Assembly: GCF_963678975.1 (NCBI RefSeq)
Contig: NC_089274.1
Location: 5,258,001-5,322,000 of the forward strand
DNA from: Dysidea avara
Lineage: Eukaryota > Porifera > Demospongiae > Dictyoceratida > Dysideidae
Reading direction: 5' to 3'
DNA: 64,000 bases
Below, in pieces: positions 1 to 11,172 of the stretch (position 1 is the stretch's first letter; each line of letters opens with the position of its first letter). Under the pieces are notes generated by a model. The model was not told the origin of the DNA. It saw only the letters and a list, made by a program, of their open reading frames with translations, and did not search any database. Made by a program: the position numbers and the translations under genes.

Positions 1-127
1 TGTATGGAATTATACTGAAGTATACTGAAATATTCAGGATATGATGCAATCTTTGAACGCAGTGTGTTTTGACCAAGTAATACAGTGTTGGACACTCTCC
101 CTCCCTCTTTATATTATGAACTCTTGG
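1..127. other. window edge, no feature seen
   Basis: AT-rich sequence without a convincing reading frame or repeat boundary. Confidence 0.5.
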
Positions 128-253
128 TAGTACGTAATGTCCAGACACTGTAAAACAATAAGAAGTGAATATCCCTACTGTACTATGGAGGTTCTACAAT
201 CAAAATGCACAGTAGGGATAAATCACTTCTTAGTATCTGGACATTACGCACTA
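128..253. repeat. hairpin MITE
   Basis: The arms are inverted copies: TAGTACGTAATGTCCAGA on the left and TCTGGACATTACGCACTA on the right, with a further matching AGTAGGGAT/ATCCCTACT section near the loop. The size and lack of coding fit a small non-autonomous DNA transposon. No clear target duplication was found. Confidence 0.7.
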
Positions 254-975
254 CTCTGATCCAGCTTGTTTCAGTACTTTTTATTGCAGCAGTCCTACAT
301 TGTCCCTACTCTAGTTTAAAATTCTTATACTTGTTGTGAACTTTTTTTTGTCAATTCATGACCACTATTCAAAAACTGTCACATAATTCTAGTTTTAATC
401 AGTGAAATTCATAATATGATGAGTGAGATCATGATCTGCATCATGAAATTATAAAGGCTGTCCACGTACATTCCTGCACCTACTACTGATATACACCAAT
501 GGCACCAAGGTCTGGCATAGCTGCCAGACTACTTCAATAGTTTTGTGTATACCAAGTCCATTTCCCGGTGGCAGGAGACATCTCGTCTACAATGGAGGAT
601 GCCTGCCCAGGCAAGCGTTGTGGGAAGGTGGCTAGACGAAAACATTTTGAGTCGATCTGGAGGCACTTTTGGGCTAGATTTTACCCAACCAATACTGTAA
701 AGTCGTCATGAGGGGAAATTGAGTAAGGCTTTTGGGTGATATTTTATTGCAGGCCACGCCCACACCTTTGTTCTCACTACCATAGATACTGTATGATAAG
801 CGCCACCCCCGAGGAAATAGGGTCCAGGAACAAGACTAACATGGACCAGCCCAGTTGTTGTTACAGTGTCACTCCAAATTACATTGCAGTTTTAATATTA
901 CAAGCTGTACAGTATATGATAGAGTACTAGTATAGCACCAGCATCAGTGAATGAAAATTCAAAACTTGCATATAA
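254..975. other. gene-free stretch
   Basis: No reading frame with recognisable protein character. A 64-codon frame at 736-930 looks like chance sequence. Confidence 0.5.
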
Positions 976-1152
976 GGCCACTCCAAATAAATTCTCTGTT
1001 TCCCGTCCTGGACTCAGGCATATTTGCATGCGGCTGGGTGGGCGGTCCATTTCCATTATAATATAGGGGATTCCATGAATTTACTAGAAGCCGCATACTA
1101 ACCCGCATACGCTAAAAATTTCCCCAGTTGAGGAGACTGGGCGTCCAAAAAT

Positions 1153-1520
1153 TAGAGGTGCGTGATTATCTAGGTATATCCAATTATCGACATATTGAAG
1201 ACTGTGGAGATAAGGATGACAGGTTTATTTATCTAAATAATAGTAAACTTCCGTAAACTACTCGTAAATCAAAGAATATCTGATGGTGTACACACTTCTT
1301 GGGGGCTCCAACTCTCCTACTACTTGGAAACATTGTTAAAACTAACATTTTTCAGTTTTTTGTACTCTTCAAATTGCAATTTGCTCACTTTACTGGTTAA
1401 AATATTGACAGTTAAATACAACAAATAATTGTTTCAATTATCGAGATATGTTAGATAATCGAGATAAGTTTAAAAGAAATATCAAGATACGTATGTCTAA
1501 ATTTGTCATTGCACACTCTA
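1153..1520. mobile_element. hAT-like MITE, TAGAGGTG family
   Basis: Terminal inverted repeats read TAGAGGTGCGTGAT and, from the other end, TAGAGTGTGCAATGA. The flanks carry a perfect 8-bp target duplication CCAAAAAT (1145-1152 and 1521-1528), the hAT hallmark. The interior has AT-rich motifs (ATCGAGATAT). A relative, greatly enlarged by insertions, lies at 48510-54614. Confidence 0.85.
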
Positions 1521-1636
1521 CCAAAAATTTCCACGAATATTTTAGAAACCATCTTTACAGAAGGTTTTAAGAATAATTGAAAGCTCTGGGGTGTTAGTAG
1601 TGAAATTAAAGACTACTTGTCGAAAAATCTTGAAGA

Positions 1637-2068
1637 AAAGTTGATAAGAAGGTAGCTACGCTAAAATAGCATTAATTTGTGAGAAACCTTGGTTCGAAAT
1701 TCGTGATTTGTTCTGTAAGTCGTAGTTTCACAGCTACAATCTGGAAATTTGTTACACAGTATCCCTATGAACCTGTCAACAATATATGTTTCGCCCCATT
1801 AGCATTGCTCATTTCGAGATGTTAACACTATGCCCCATAATTTAACCGGGATTGGTCATGAAGCATAGGGAGTTGTTCATGGCATCTTGAAAATGAGCAA
1901 TACTAATGGGACGAAACACACATATATTTTTGCCAGGTTCATAGGGGTACTATGTAACAAATTTCCAGATTATAGCTGTGAAACTACGACTTACGGAACA
2001 AATCACGACTTTCGAACCAAGGTTTCTCGCGAATTAAGGTTATTTTAGCGTACCGTCTTATCAACTTT
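1637..2068. repeat. foldback element, about 180-bp arms
   Basis: The left arm starts at GTTGATAAGA near 1640 and the right arm ends at TCTTATCAAC near 2065. The arms are near-identical inverted copies around a loop of about 60 bases. It interrupts the left terminal repeat of the 1066-5108 element, so it inserted later. No coding is seen. Confidence 0.8.
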
Positions 2069-2130
2069 CCTTTGTAGTTAGGTGGCTTAGCAAAAAAATG
2101 TGGACACAACTGACAAAAGCACCACTTTTT

Positions 2131-3762
2131 TTTCTGTGAGTTCCTTACCACATCAGATAAAATTTTTTGATAGGATCCACCTCAGGCATGCATGCTGGGA
2201 AGCCATCCAAGGCTCGGAAATATGCCTATTTGCAATTTTGGTGTTTTAAATAGTAATTTGAAACCTTAGAATAACCTAGAGTATTTCAAGTGACACTAAA
2301 TTATAAAGGATGTCATTAAGTTATAAATTATGTCATTAAATTTAAATATTTATCAACACATGTCTATTTTTTGTGTTTTATTCACAATTACTCTATTAGA
2401 GCAGTCGGGCAGTATGAGCACATCTCCACTCTGCGTTTTACATTCACTTGAACCATAATCACTTAAAGCATGCAATAATCGACCAGACTACCACCACAAG
2501 TATTCCTAGGCTGTGTTGCGGTATGCTGTGTACAGTGCATATGTACTCTCCTCAAGCATGTACATACTTTGACAAATGGAATCTTTAGATTAGCTCGCTC
2601 TGAAGTGTACAATTTCCGGCATAGGGGCCCAGATCTAGGAGTGTTTACCCCCTCAGAAATTTAACCATGTACTTGCTTATAGGAGAAGCTAGTAGAGTAC
2701 ATTTCATCAATTGTTTGCTTATGATACAACAAACGTACCATAACAGAAAGGTGAAAATAGCAAGGAAAAGAACTAAGCTCTTCTGAAAACTAATCAGTGC
2801 TGCATGGTCAAAATTATAATTGCAGGACTGATTTATTGAATGTGGGAATTTGAAAGAATAATACTGCTAGAACAGTCATCTATAAAGTTCTGCTTCACGG
2901 TAATAAAATTACCATGACCACTGTGCTAGTTGAACTCCTCTTTGCATGTGATGTCAGCACAGCTATCTTACCCAATATTGTATGAATACAATTGTGCCAT
3001 ACATGTCATAGTTGAAATTCTACACTTCTGATTAACTGATCAATGAAATATTGCAATTCTGTGTTCTTTACATCCTAACCTAGCACGTCAAAGCTAACTA
3101 TGTGTAATCTTTGGTTGCTAAGTTTCACGGTAATGGACTGGTGAATGTAAACATGCAATACTAAAAGTTATTTTTCACTGCTACAATTTGATCTTAAAAT
3201 TGCAATACTGCATCAGATTGCATCATATGTCTGAAACATCGTTAAACTATAGCATTAATTTTGATATATACATACTTGCATGTCCAGTCAAGCTCTTGTA
3301 GCAAGGCAATTATATTTACATGTACATAGTTAGTCATTTGTACTCTACCATTGCATAATGAAAGCTGTTTGGAAATTCATGAAAAAAATCCATGGTGACT
3401 GCATCCCATGGTTATACTGTACTTAAACCACACTTTGCTCTCACAAACCCTGGTGAAATCCTGTACATTATATCCACTACTACAAATATGCATTTATAGT
3501 AATAATTCAGCTTGAGACTTGAGTAAAGGAATTTTATCTTACATCTGTACTGCTGGGTTAATGGTATGAAGGACCCTATTGTTGTGGTCATGCATGTGAT
3601 TTCAGCATAAACACAAAATCATGCATGTAGCACTAACACATATTTTCATACTAAATAACAAGAGTTGGTGTAGTATAAGCTGGTAAATTATCAAGCTATA
3701 GCTACTTCGCAAACAAGCATAAAATGAATTCTGTATAAGATGTGACATCTGAATGACTACAG
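2131..3762. other. interior of the nested transposon, no gene
   Basis: AT-rich with no reading frame of note. A fragment of the GGCAGATCTAGG/CCCCCT repeat type appears near 2615-2650, and a CTCTATTAGAGCAGTC motif near 2391. Confidence 0.5.
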
Positions 3763-3935
3763 TATTTATTTAATTAAGGCTTTATAGCACAAGTGCTGAA
3801 GGTCTGTAGGACACCTGGTCCTACAGCCTGTTTTTAAAGTTGTTACATAAGTGTGTTTGAAAAGGTGAAGAAGGGAGAAAAAATCCATGACTGGACCTGG
3901 GCAGCCTCGAACCTGCAGCCATCCGATTAACGCTT
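3763..3935 (-). repeat. tRNA-derived SINE, TAAA tail
   Basis: Read on the minus strand it has a tRNA-like Pol III B box (GGTTCGAGGC) after GGATGGCTGCA. A body follows with the AGGCTGTAGGACCAGGTG segment, ending in GTGCTGTAAAGCCTTAATTA and an A/T-rich tail. The same family is at 41095-41280. Confidence 0.7.
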
Positions 3936-4013
3936 GAACAGGCTGTAGGACCAGGTGTCCTACAGACCTTCAGCACTTGTGCTGTAAAGCCTTAATAAAT
4001 AAATAAAATAAAA
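3934..4013 (+). repeat. 5'-truncated SINE copy
   Basis: It carries only the 3' body (AGGCTGTAGGACCAGGTG to CTGTAAAGCCTTAATAAATA) in the opposite orientation to the abutting copy. Together the two form a 3763-4013 hairpin. Confidence 0.7.
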
Positions 4014-4047
4014 CGTATTATGTAAGAGATATTCATCAAACTAATTA

Positions 4048-4277
4048 CAGTAGACCCTCTGTTATCCGAACCCCTTTGTTCTCAGGCAATGATAAAAGTG
4101 TTCGGATAAGTGAATAGTTCGGATAATTGAAGCCCATACATTTATATACAGAGCTCCATTGAAATACTCTAATAGAACGCACACCTATACTCAAAATATT
4201 CTAATAGAACAATCATTTTCAATTACGGATAATCGAGGTTCCGGATAAACGGGGGCCGGATAACCGAGGGTCTACTG
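4048..4277. mobile_element. pogo/Tigger-like MITE
   Basis: Ends CAGTAGACCCTCTGTTATCC and its inverted counterpart (GGATAACCGAGGGTCTACTG) are flanked by TA. The TA target and CAGTAGACCCTC-type ends fit Tc1/mariner pogo-group MITEs. A relative is at 31849-32075. The interior contains CTCTAATAGAAC motifs. Confidence 0.8.
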
Positions 4278-4382
4278 TACTGCAAATATTACAGTGTATA
4301 TTCATTTCCATAGTGAGCAACTATAGGGAAATTTCTCTATACAGTTTGTGGATCATACAGGCTGTATACGCTGTAAATTATA

Positions 4383-4621
4383 GGTCACCGGATTTGCGAA
4401 AAGGTACCTTTTCCACACATTTTAAATACTAGCAAACAAAATGATGTAACACTTGACTCCTTATACTGATTAACTTGCTCTTAGTACCAGAATGTAGCCA
4501 GATACTGCATGGAAAATTTCAGGCTATTATATGCCATGATCAAAAAGTTATGAATCTTCAAAATTCAAAAATGGGTCAAATTTTATATGTGGAAAAGGTA
4601 CCTTTTTGCAGACCCAGTAAC
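4383..4621. mobile_element. GTGACCGG-family MITE, copy 1
   Basis: The left end GGTCACCGGATTTGCGAAAA and right end (inverted: GTTACTGGGTCTGCAAAAAG) frame a 239-bp segment. The palindrome AAAAGGTACCTTTT lies just inside each end. Other family members are at 41531, 42717 and 44952. Confidence 0.65.
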
Positions 4622-5325
4622 AGTCAGTATGAATGAAAAAAATTACTTGTTAGCATTGAATATAGCTTGTGAGAGTAATACTACTGTTTATCAGCTCTTG
4701 GTTTAATCTTCAACCCTGCATAATGTTTTCTTGTATGAAATAGAGCAAAACTAGCACTTATATGGCTTGCCGATTTAGAAAATTCTTTAGTTACATAACT
4801 ATAAATGCTTTTATGGAAAGGCCCTCTTTAGAATAAGATGGATCCTAAGTTAAGGTTGTACCACATATATGGAGAAAGTTTGGTGCTTTTGTCACTTGTG
4901 TCCACATTAGTTTTAAATTTGGCTTTAAGCAACCTATCTATTGAGATTTTTCAACAAGTAGCATTTAATTTCACTACTAACCACCCCAGGGCTTTCAATT
5001 ATTCTTAATACCTTCACGGAAATATTTGGACGCCCAGTCTCCTCAACCGGGAAAATTTTTAGCGTATGTGGGTTAGTATGCGGCTTCTAGTAAATTCGTG
5101 GAATCCCCTATTGGCAACTTTTCAAGCCATTATTTGCCTGGCACAATCATAAAAAGCCACATAAAAGCATGCTTAAGCTTGTTCTTTCCTAATTTGTAAA
5201 ATAGCACAAACGTGAAGTCTGTGCCGATGTGATAGCACTGCTGACACTGTTTCAAGATAGCTTTTACTGAGTCTATCAGTATGGCGGAAAATAATGGAAG
5301 AATACGGAATAATTAGAGCTGACTG
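4622..5325. other. right arm and flank of nested transposon, no gene
   Basis: It contains the right terminal repeat of the 1066-5108 element (about 4867-5108) and unremarkable AT-rich DNA. No gene is seen. Confidence 0.5.
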
Positions 5326-5705
5326 TAACCATAGATAATATATGTCACATGGATTGGAAACACCCGTATTATTTACATAGCGACGTCATGGGCAATCCTC
5401 ATTTCGCTGCGCATAAACTTTATGGCCTCGACAGGTGGAAGATTTCGCTGTTCTTGTAACTAGCAAATTAGTGTTTGTTGTTTACAGCTGGGTTAGTTGC
5501 CACCTACACTAATTGGAGGCTGGACTGCTGGAGAGTAGTAAACAACAGCAGTAAACAACAGCGTAAGAAAATTCAGGTTCAAAGGTGAAATATGGCGTTT
5601 CAAAACGGTTGTGCAAATTTCCTGAAGAAACAGAAAGTGTAGCATTGTTTCTTTACTGCTGTTTACACCACTTGTAGTAGGTAGAGTGTAGTAGGCTAGT
5701 TAGAT

Positions 5706-5760
5706 ATTCACTGCTTTGCTTTAAATTTCCACTGCTTTGCTTTAAATTTCCACTGCTTCA
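5706..5760 (+). repeat. short tandem repeat
   Basis: The unit CACTGCTTTGCTTTAAATTTC is repeated slightly more than twice, followed by a partial copy. Confidence 0.7.
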
Positions 5761-6009
5761 ATAAAATGTCACAAAACAGGCACTACTTTGTGCTATTGTT
5801 TAGCTCAAGCTGAGCGGTACTGTAGCATAAACTTCATTTCAATGTATCACACATTTCTTTGGTTGTGTAAATGCGGTGACGAGAAGTTGGCTAATAGCAC
5901 TGCTGCTGAATTATTAGCTGGTGCGTACCTGCCTCCAGTCACAAACTTCAAACATTTATAATTAATCAACATAACATTGTATAATTGTAGATAATTTTGT
6001 ACTTAGGCA

Positions 6010-6090
6010 GGCTGATGGTGCAAGTTGCCATCAGACCTTTGGTGTCACTTTTCACCATAAAGCATTAAATAAATAAATAAATAAATATTT
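6010..6090 (+). repeat. retroposon 3' end with TAAA tail
   Basis: A short stem-like segment (GATGGTGCAAGTTGCCATC) is followed by ACCATAAAGCATTAAATAAA and five or so AAAT units. This is the usual 3' terminus of a non-LTR retroposon or SINE. The upstream body was not recognised. Confidence 0.5.
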
Positions 6091-6380
6091 TCTCCCAGTG
6101 CCCACAGACACGCTGTGTTCTTGTTCGGTACACAACGCAACACAATAAACAATGTAAAAGGAATGTCCATGCCTTCAAACTGGCCTTCAAACAAGCGAGA
6201 GAAAGCCAAATAGTCACTCAACAAATTTCCCAATTTATTGGCGCACCGTAACTAGGATAGGAAAATAATTTAACGGGCGTTTCCAATCCATTAGGAACGC
6301 ATACATTATCTATGCTGTAACCCTCGCTGTAACCAGATGCGGGCGGTGGACGGGAAATAGAGAATTTATTTGGAGTGGCA

Positions 6381-7467
6381 AAAAAGTTACAATAATAATT
6401 ATCTATCATACAACTGAACATTTAGATTACTCACGGTGCTATTATTTCCCCTCGAAAATAGCCACTCTCCACGTGATTGATTTGAATTGCTTTTGTGTTG
6501 CCATGAAGGGATTGTAAAAAGCTGTCCTGTACTTCACGCGAGTGGAAGAAAACTCCATACACTCCACCTGTTTCTTGTATAGGTTCCATGGCGAGTTCCT
6601 CGGAACCTCGCTCGGAACTACCAATAAACTCTCCGCCAAGTATATTTCCGCCTAGTCTTGATTTCTATGATTTCCGTGAGTTTCTCTTCTCGGGTCCAGA
6701 CGGGCTCGAGCTATTAGCGCGGGCCCGGTTAGCAATGACGCCAATGTTGTATGTCTTCCACCCAATCATCTTCGCAATGTTTGGCTACATAATTATACTG
6801 AGACACTGATATTCCAGCGATTTTATACATCCACCTGAAACCAACTGAAAATGAAACTTCATCATTCAATATAGCTAACTTTTTTTTTACTTTTGTTCGG
6901 CTTACTGACACACATCAGGATGATCCTTGTACATGATAGCTACTACAGAACTGTGTGCATTGGAAACCCAAACCTTTACGGAAACTTTTATTTAGTGATC
7001 GTGGATAGAGACGTCTTATTTTATACAACATACTGTAAGTACATGGAGGTCTAGACTCAGGAGTACCATGGACAGTACAGGCAGGAGCCCTGGCAAGACT
7101 TACACTATTAAATTACAACACAAGAATAATAATAATTATAGCATGCAGAAAAGTTCAGTTTAGGCAAAGCAATAGATTCCAGTCTGGGGAGGCTCTATAG
7201 AATTAAAAACCCTGCATGAGCAGGAGACAGCAATGCAAGCAGCCTGCTCAAGCAGGGATCTTATAGTGTTCTTTGTCACTTCACAAGCATTGGCCACTTG
7301 GGAAATTGTATGATTTTGTGTCTGGCATAAAATGGCCTAAACAACCAATCTCGATGGGAATAAGATTAACAGATAAGCCCGCCAGAAAGCTAAAGGTCAT
7401 ATTGCATACTGATCCGGCTTCCTTCTGAGCTCTAGCAGCCAAAAGATATTGCTGGGTATTGGTCAGG
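6381..7467. other. gene-free stretch with a GC-richer island
   Basis: Sequence around 6580-6730 is GC-richer than its surroundings and could be a CpG-type promoter or first exon (see rejected items). A small inverted repeat (CCCTGCATGAGCAGG at 7210, CCTGCTCAAGCAGGG at 7243) follows. No gene is supported. Confidence 0.4.
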
Positions 7468-7680
7468 GGCAGATCTAGGATTTCAGAAGGGGGGGTGCTA
7501 ACAATTGTTGGTTGGCTAAGAAAAGTGAAACTGGTTACATCTAGCTATAGTGTGCAAAGCACACTCAGCTCTATCTAGGGGGGTCTGGGGGCATGCCCCC
7601 ATGCACAGAAATTTTTTTGCAAATTTAGCCTATTCTGTATTAAAATTTGGCAATATTTTGACTGAAAAATGATGCCACTT
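7468..7680. repeat. fragment of 'GGCAGATCTAGG...GGGGG' repeat
   Basis: It starts GGGCAGATCTAGGATTTCAG, continues through a G7 run and GGGGTCTGGGGGCATGCCCCC. Related pieces occur at 2615, 13749, 24740-25015, 27905 and 48060. This is a dispersed DNA-transposon-type repeat; the ends of this copy are not clear. Confidence 0.5.
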
Positions 7681-9221
7681 TGTTTAAGTGATTCACAATG
7701 CTTTCACAATGCTTGTAATTAAAGCATTATGATTCACCTAGGTGTAACAACGTTGAAACAACACCATTATTCCAGAACAGTTGTAACAGCTACTAGCTGC
7801 ATGTCATAGTCATATACGGCCACAGCCAGTAACTAAAAATATATTCTTTACAAGAACAGGAAGGAGAAGGATGCAGCTACGCATATATGATCAATACTTG
7901 CCATTAATTTTGTGTTTGCAATACCTTAATTTAGTGGTACATTAAATTTAGCAATTTTAGAGTTAGGTTTTTTGCTAATTGATTGCATCAATTCACGAAT
8001 TAATAAAATTTATATGCTGAATTCATCAATATGCAAGATAGCTAAATTTATAGTGTATTGCTTGGCTTAAGGTATAGCTAGTGTGCTTTACAGTCTCATG
8101 GCTCAAACTATAACGCCCAAACAGTAACAATGAAGGGAGGGCTTGAGAGGGCAAGTATACACCCACCATGCAGTGTGTAGAGTACACACATGTAGAAGTT
8201 TCCAGCTAGAGGTGATGCTCCTTTGGGAAATTTTTGGAATATAGCTATCACAAGATTGAATCTGGAAGCTATTTTTAACCAAATACTCTATTGTACTGAA
8301 AGATTGTGGAGGTACAAGATGGATGAGTTCAGTTGTAAGCAATTTTAGAAAAACAGAACTATATACTTTTAAATGCTATTGGATTATAAGGCAATACATA
8401 ATAGTGGATTGTCAAAGTCATACACAGGATTGGATCTTAAGGTCATTGTAGAGATTTAAAATGCACACAAAAATAACTTCAACTTCGTAGTGTATATAAC
8501 CATATCCGATTAAGCGACTTGTAATAAAAATTTTTTTATTGGCAAGATACACGCGTCTACACTGGAAGCAGGTTTTCAAGGCTCTGTTATGGAGCGTCAG
8601 ATAACTTTTAAACCTTTCCCAGGTTCTAGCAGGAATGGCCAGCATGGCATCTACTTTCACGTAAAATGTAACAGCTTAATACGGCCTTCTTCATGGTACA
8701 AAGTAGGGGGTTTAACATTACACATAGAACCATTGGCAATGAAAATATTGGCTCACCCCAACAATCCAGGCGCGAACTTTTTAACGATTCCAGATTATAC
8801 CAGGCTAGATCTATCCTTTCTTGAATACTTCAGCTAGCTATACCGTTCGTGACGAACGTTTTACACGGTACAAATAATTTTATAAAAATCACCATCTCAA
8901 TCCAATAGTCGCATACCCTGGCTGAGCACTGATTATTAGTGACGCGCGCGCTATATTGCGTGGGCGAGTTGCAATGGAGAAGTATTCCGTTCTTGAATGT
9001 TTAATTCATCAACTTTTCAATGGTCAATAGTCCTTGTACATCATGCTAATAACTTTTTTGATCACGTGATACATCTTTGTATTTTGTACATGTAATCAAA
9101 TAAATATTTTAAAAAATGGTCATTATAAAAATTTCAAGTTATTTGTTTGCAGTTCTCCAACACATAAACCTGTGGAAAAAACAGTCACATTTAAATTGGT
9201 GAATTTAAAAAAATCTTTATC
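7681..9221. other. gene-free stretch
   Basis: Small frames at 8103-8342, 8418-8660 and 8589-8837 show no family resemblance and overlap on opposite strands. A TCACGTGA-type E-box (ATCACGTGAT) is at about 9060-9070. Confidence 0.5.
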
Positions 9222-9255
9222 ACGCACACACTACACATACACACACACACACACA

Positions 9256-9295
<40 letters not shown>

Positions 9296-9301
9296 CACAC
9301 A

Positions 9302-9375
<74 letters not shown>

Positions 9376-9431
9376 CACACACACTACACTACACACACAC
9401 ACACACACACACACACTACACACTACACACA

Positions 9432-9488
<57 letters not shown>
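9222..9488. repeat. (CA)n microsatellite
   Basis: About 265 bases of CA/TG dinucleotide repeat, interrupted by CTACACAC units. Its 111-codon frame of alternating Thr and His is an artefact of the repeat. Confidence 0.98.
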
Positions 9489-9489
<1 letters not shown>

Positions 9490-10290
9490 CACTACATATT
9501 CACATAAAAATAAAACACTACAAGGTATGGTAATGGTTGTTTACACTGGTTAATTTTGTGGTGTGCCACATATAACAACAAGGGAAATGTGTACTGATCT
9601 GTGATCAAGAATTTAATTTAGATTGTAATATCATAATTAGACACACTATCTTTGTCAACTAGAGATGAACTGGCTATTGGTAAAAAGTGAGGGGTAGCCA
9701 ATGCCTTGGGACTCTTGTATGCTATGTGAGAAATCCAATCAGAAATACACAAATATATTTGAAACCAAATCCTAAATCCAAAATCATGTAAAAATAATGG
9801 AGAAAGGGAGTTTAACAAAGTAGACAATGATCGATCATGAATAACTAGAACAAGATGTAGATCAACAACTGTACAGGTAGTTACTAGTTAGCAATATCAC
9901 TAAATGCTTTTAAAAATACATAAAGATTGGGAGTCTCGTACACGCCAGTTGGGTGCTTTGCGTGGGCGTTGGCAACCCCTCTGGTACACCATTTCTGTGT
10001 TTTGCGTGGGCGTTGGCTACCCTCGGGAAAAATAAAATAATGAAAGACTATACAGAAGCTGATCTGTACAGAAGATGAGCCCTGCACAGCTACGTGGGCT
10101 TCTTTTTACAAATGTAGCAATTAAAGTAACATAATTAACACTAGTCTCTTAAAATTGCTATAATATTATTAGCAAAAATAAAATTGAATCCCACAATCAC
10201 AGCTTACTTGGTTCCCTATATAAGAGAATGGTATAGCTACTACAGATTTTGCCAATTAGGTGGGTCTACATGCTAAAGTAGAACATATTA
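9489..10290. other. gene-free stretch with a short direct repeat
   Basis: TTTGCGTGGGCGTTGGC occurs twice (about 9958 and 10001), each followed by a TACCC/AACCC end. No gene is seen. Confidence 0.5.
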
Positions 10291-10400
10291 GTTATACCAC
10301 GGGCACTCGTGCTTTGCCTGTATATACGCACTCAGGCCTGCGGCCTTCGTGCTTGTGCTTGTGTGTATATCAGGCAAAGCACTCGTGCCCATGGTATAAC
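10291..10400. repeat. long palindrome
   Basis: GTTATACCACGGGCACTCGT at the left and ACGAGTGCCCATGGTATAAC at the right, with the inner match GCTTTGCCTGTATATA/TATATCAGGCAAAGC. A hairpin-type MITE. Confidence 0.85.
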
Positions 10401-10409
10401 TATTACATG

Positions 10410-11172
10410 TATACTGACCATGCCATGCCAGTGTCTTGCACAACCATGTACCAGCAGATTATAATTAGTTATATATTTTTCTTACAAAACTTGCAATATA
10501 GCTATAGCAAGTTTTGTATTTAAAACAAACCCTACAAATGGTAATACTATTGAAGCTTTTCACAGCATAATGTAGTCCTTATACAGCATTGATAACTTAT
10601 ATTGCTAAGGGTGGTAAGAATATACATCCAGTGACTCCTTATTATAAAGAAATTAAAACTATGCTTATTACTGGGATTTTTAGTTACCAAGCAATAATGT
10701 GATTGAAGTATGCATGTCCTGAAAGGTTGTTTTGGTTTGAAGATCAAAATACTGAACAAATAATGTATATTATAGCAAAATTACTACATGTATTGACCAT
10801 GCCATGCCAAGTGTCTTGCACAACCATACTGGAAGATTAGCTATTATGTTTTCTTACCATACCGGCTATATATTTTTTTCTTACAAAACTTGCAATAGCT
10901 ATAGCTGTAATTTTGTTATATTGTACATTATTTGTTCAGTATTTTGATCTTCAAACCAAACAACCTTCTGAACATGCATACTTCAATCACATTGTTGCTT
11001 GGTAACTAAGAATCCCAGTAATAAGCATAGTTTCAGTTTCTTTATAAGGAGTCACTGGATGTATATTCTTACAACCGTTAGCAATAAGTTATTGTTGCCA
11101 AATAAGGACTGTATTATGCTGTGAAAAACTTCAATAGTATTACCATTTGTAAATTGAGTTTGTTTTAAATAT
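10410..11172. repeat. inverted repeat (about 260-bp arms) with direct repeats
   Basis: The arms at about 10515-10785 and 10904-11172 are inverted copies with scattered differences (shared TTTGTTCAGTATTTTGATCT). The left-hand block at 10410-10512 (ACCATGCCATGCC...ACAAAACTTGCAATA) is repeated directly in the loop at 10793-10902. So the unit looks like a foldback element partly duplicated. No coding is seen. Confidence 0.8.

Larger units (their letters stand above)
1066..5108. mobile_element. non-autonomous DNA transposon, TA target, nested
   Basis: The ends are inverted: GGGGATTCCATGAATTTACT on the left and its complement (one change) on the right, each flanked by TA. Inverted homology continues for roughly 240 bases on the right (about 4867-5108). 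On the left it is cut into three pieces (1066-1152, 1521-1636, about 2073-2130) by two later insertions. The TA duplication would fit a Tc1/mariner-like element, but no transposase is visible. The interior also holds a SINE, a pogo-like MITE and a GTGACC-type MITE. Confidence 0.7.
976..6380. repeat. outer inverted-repeat pair (976-1008 / 6348-6380)
   Basis: The 33 bases at 976-1008 (starting GGCCACTCCAAATAAATTC) reappear inverted at 6348-6380 with few changes. A second inverted pair sits inside it at about 5326-5372 and 6258-6320 (shared core GGATTGGAAAC). The pairs may be ends of older elements into which the 1066-5108 element later jumped, or solo inverted copies of one repeat. No coding region is recognisable between them. 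Confidence 0.5.

Noticed and set aside
6588..6809. Possible first exon in a GC-richer island (begins MASSSEPRSEL)
   Set aside because: No family match, no partner exon, and opposing frames overlap it. It could be a real first exon, but nothing in the sequence supports it.
8589..8837. 82-codon plus frame
   Set aside because: No motif recognised and it overlaps an opposite frame of similar length.
9172..9507. 111-codon frame of Thr-His repeats
   Set aside because: It is the CA microsatellite read in one frame.
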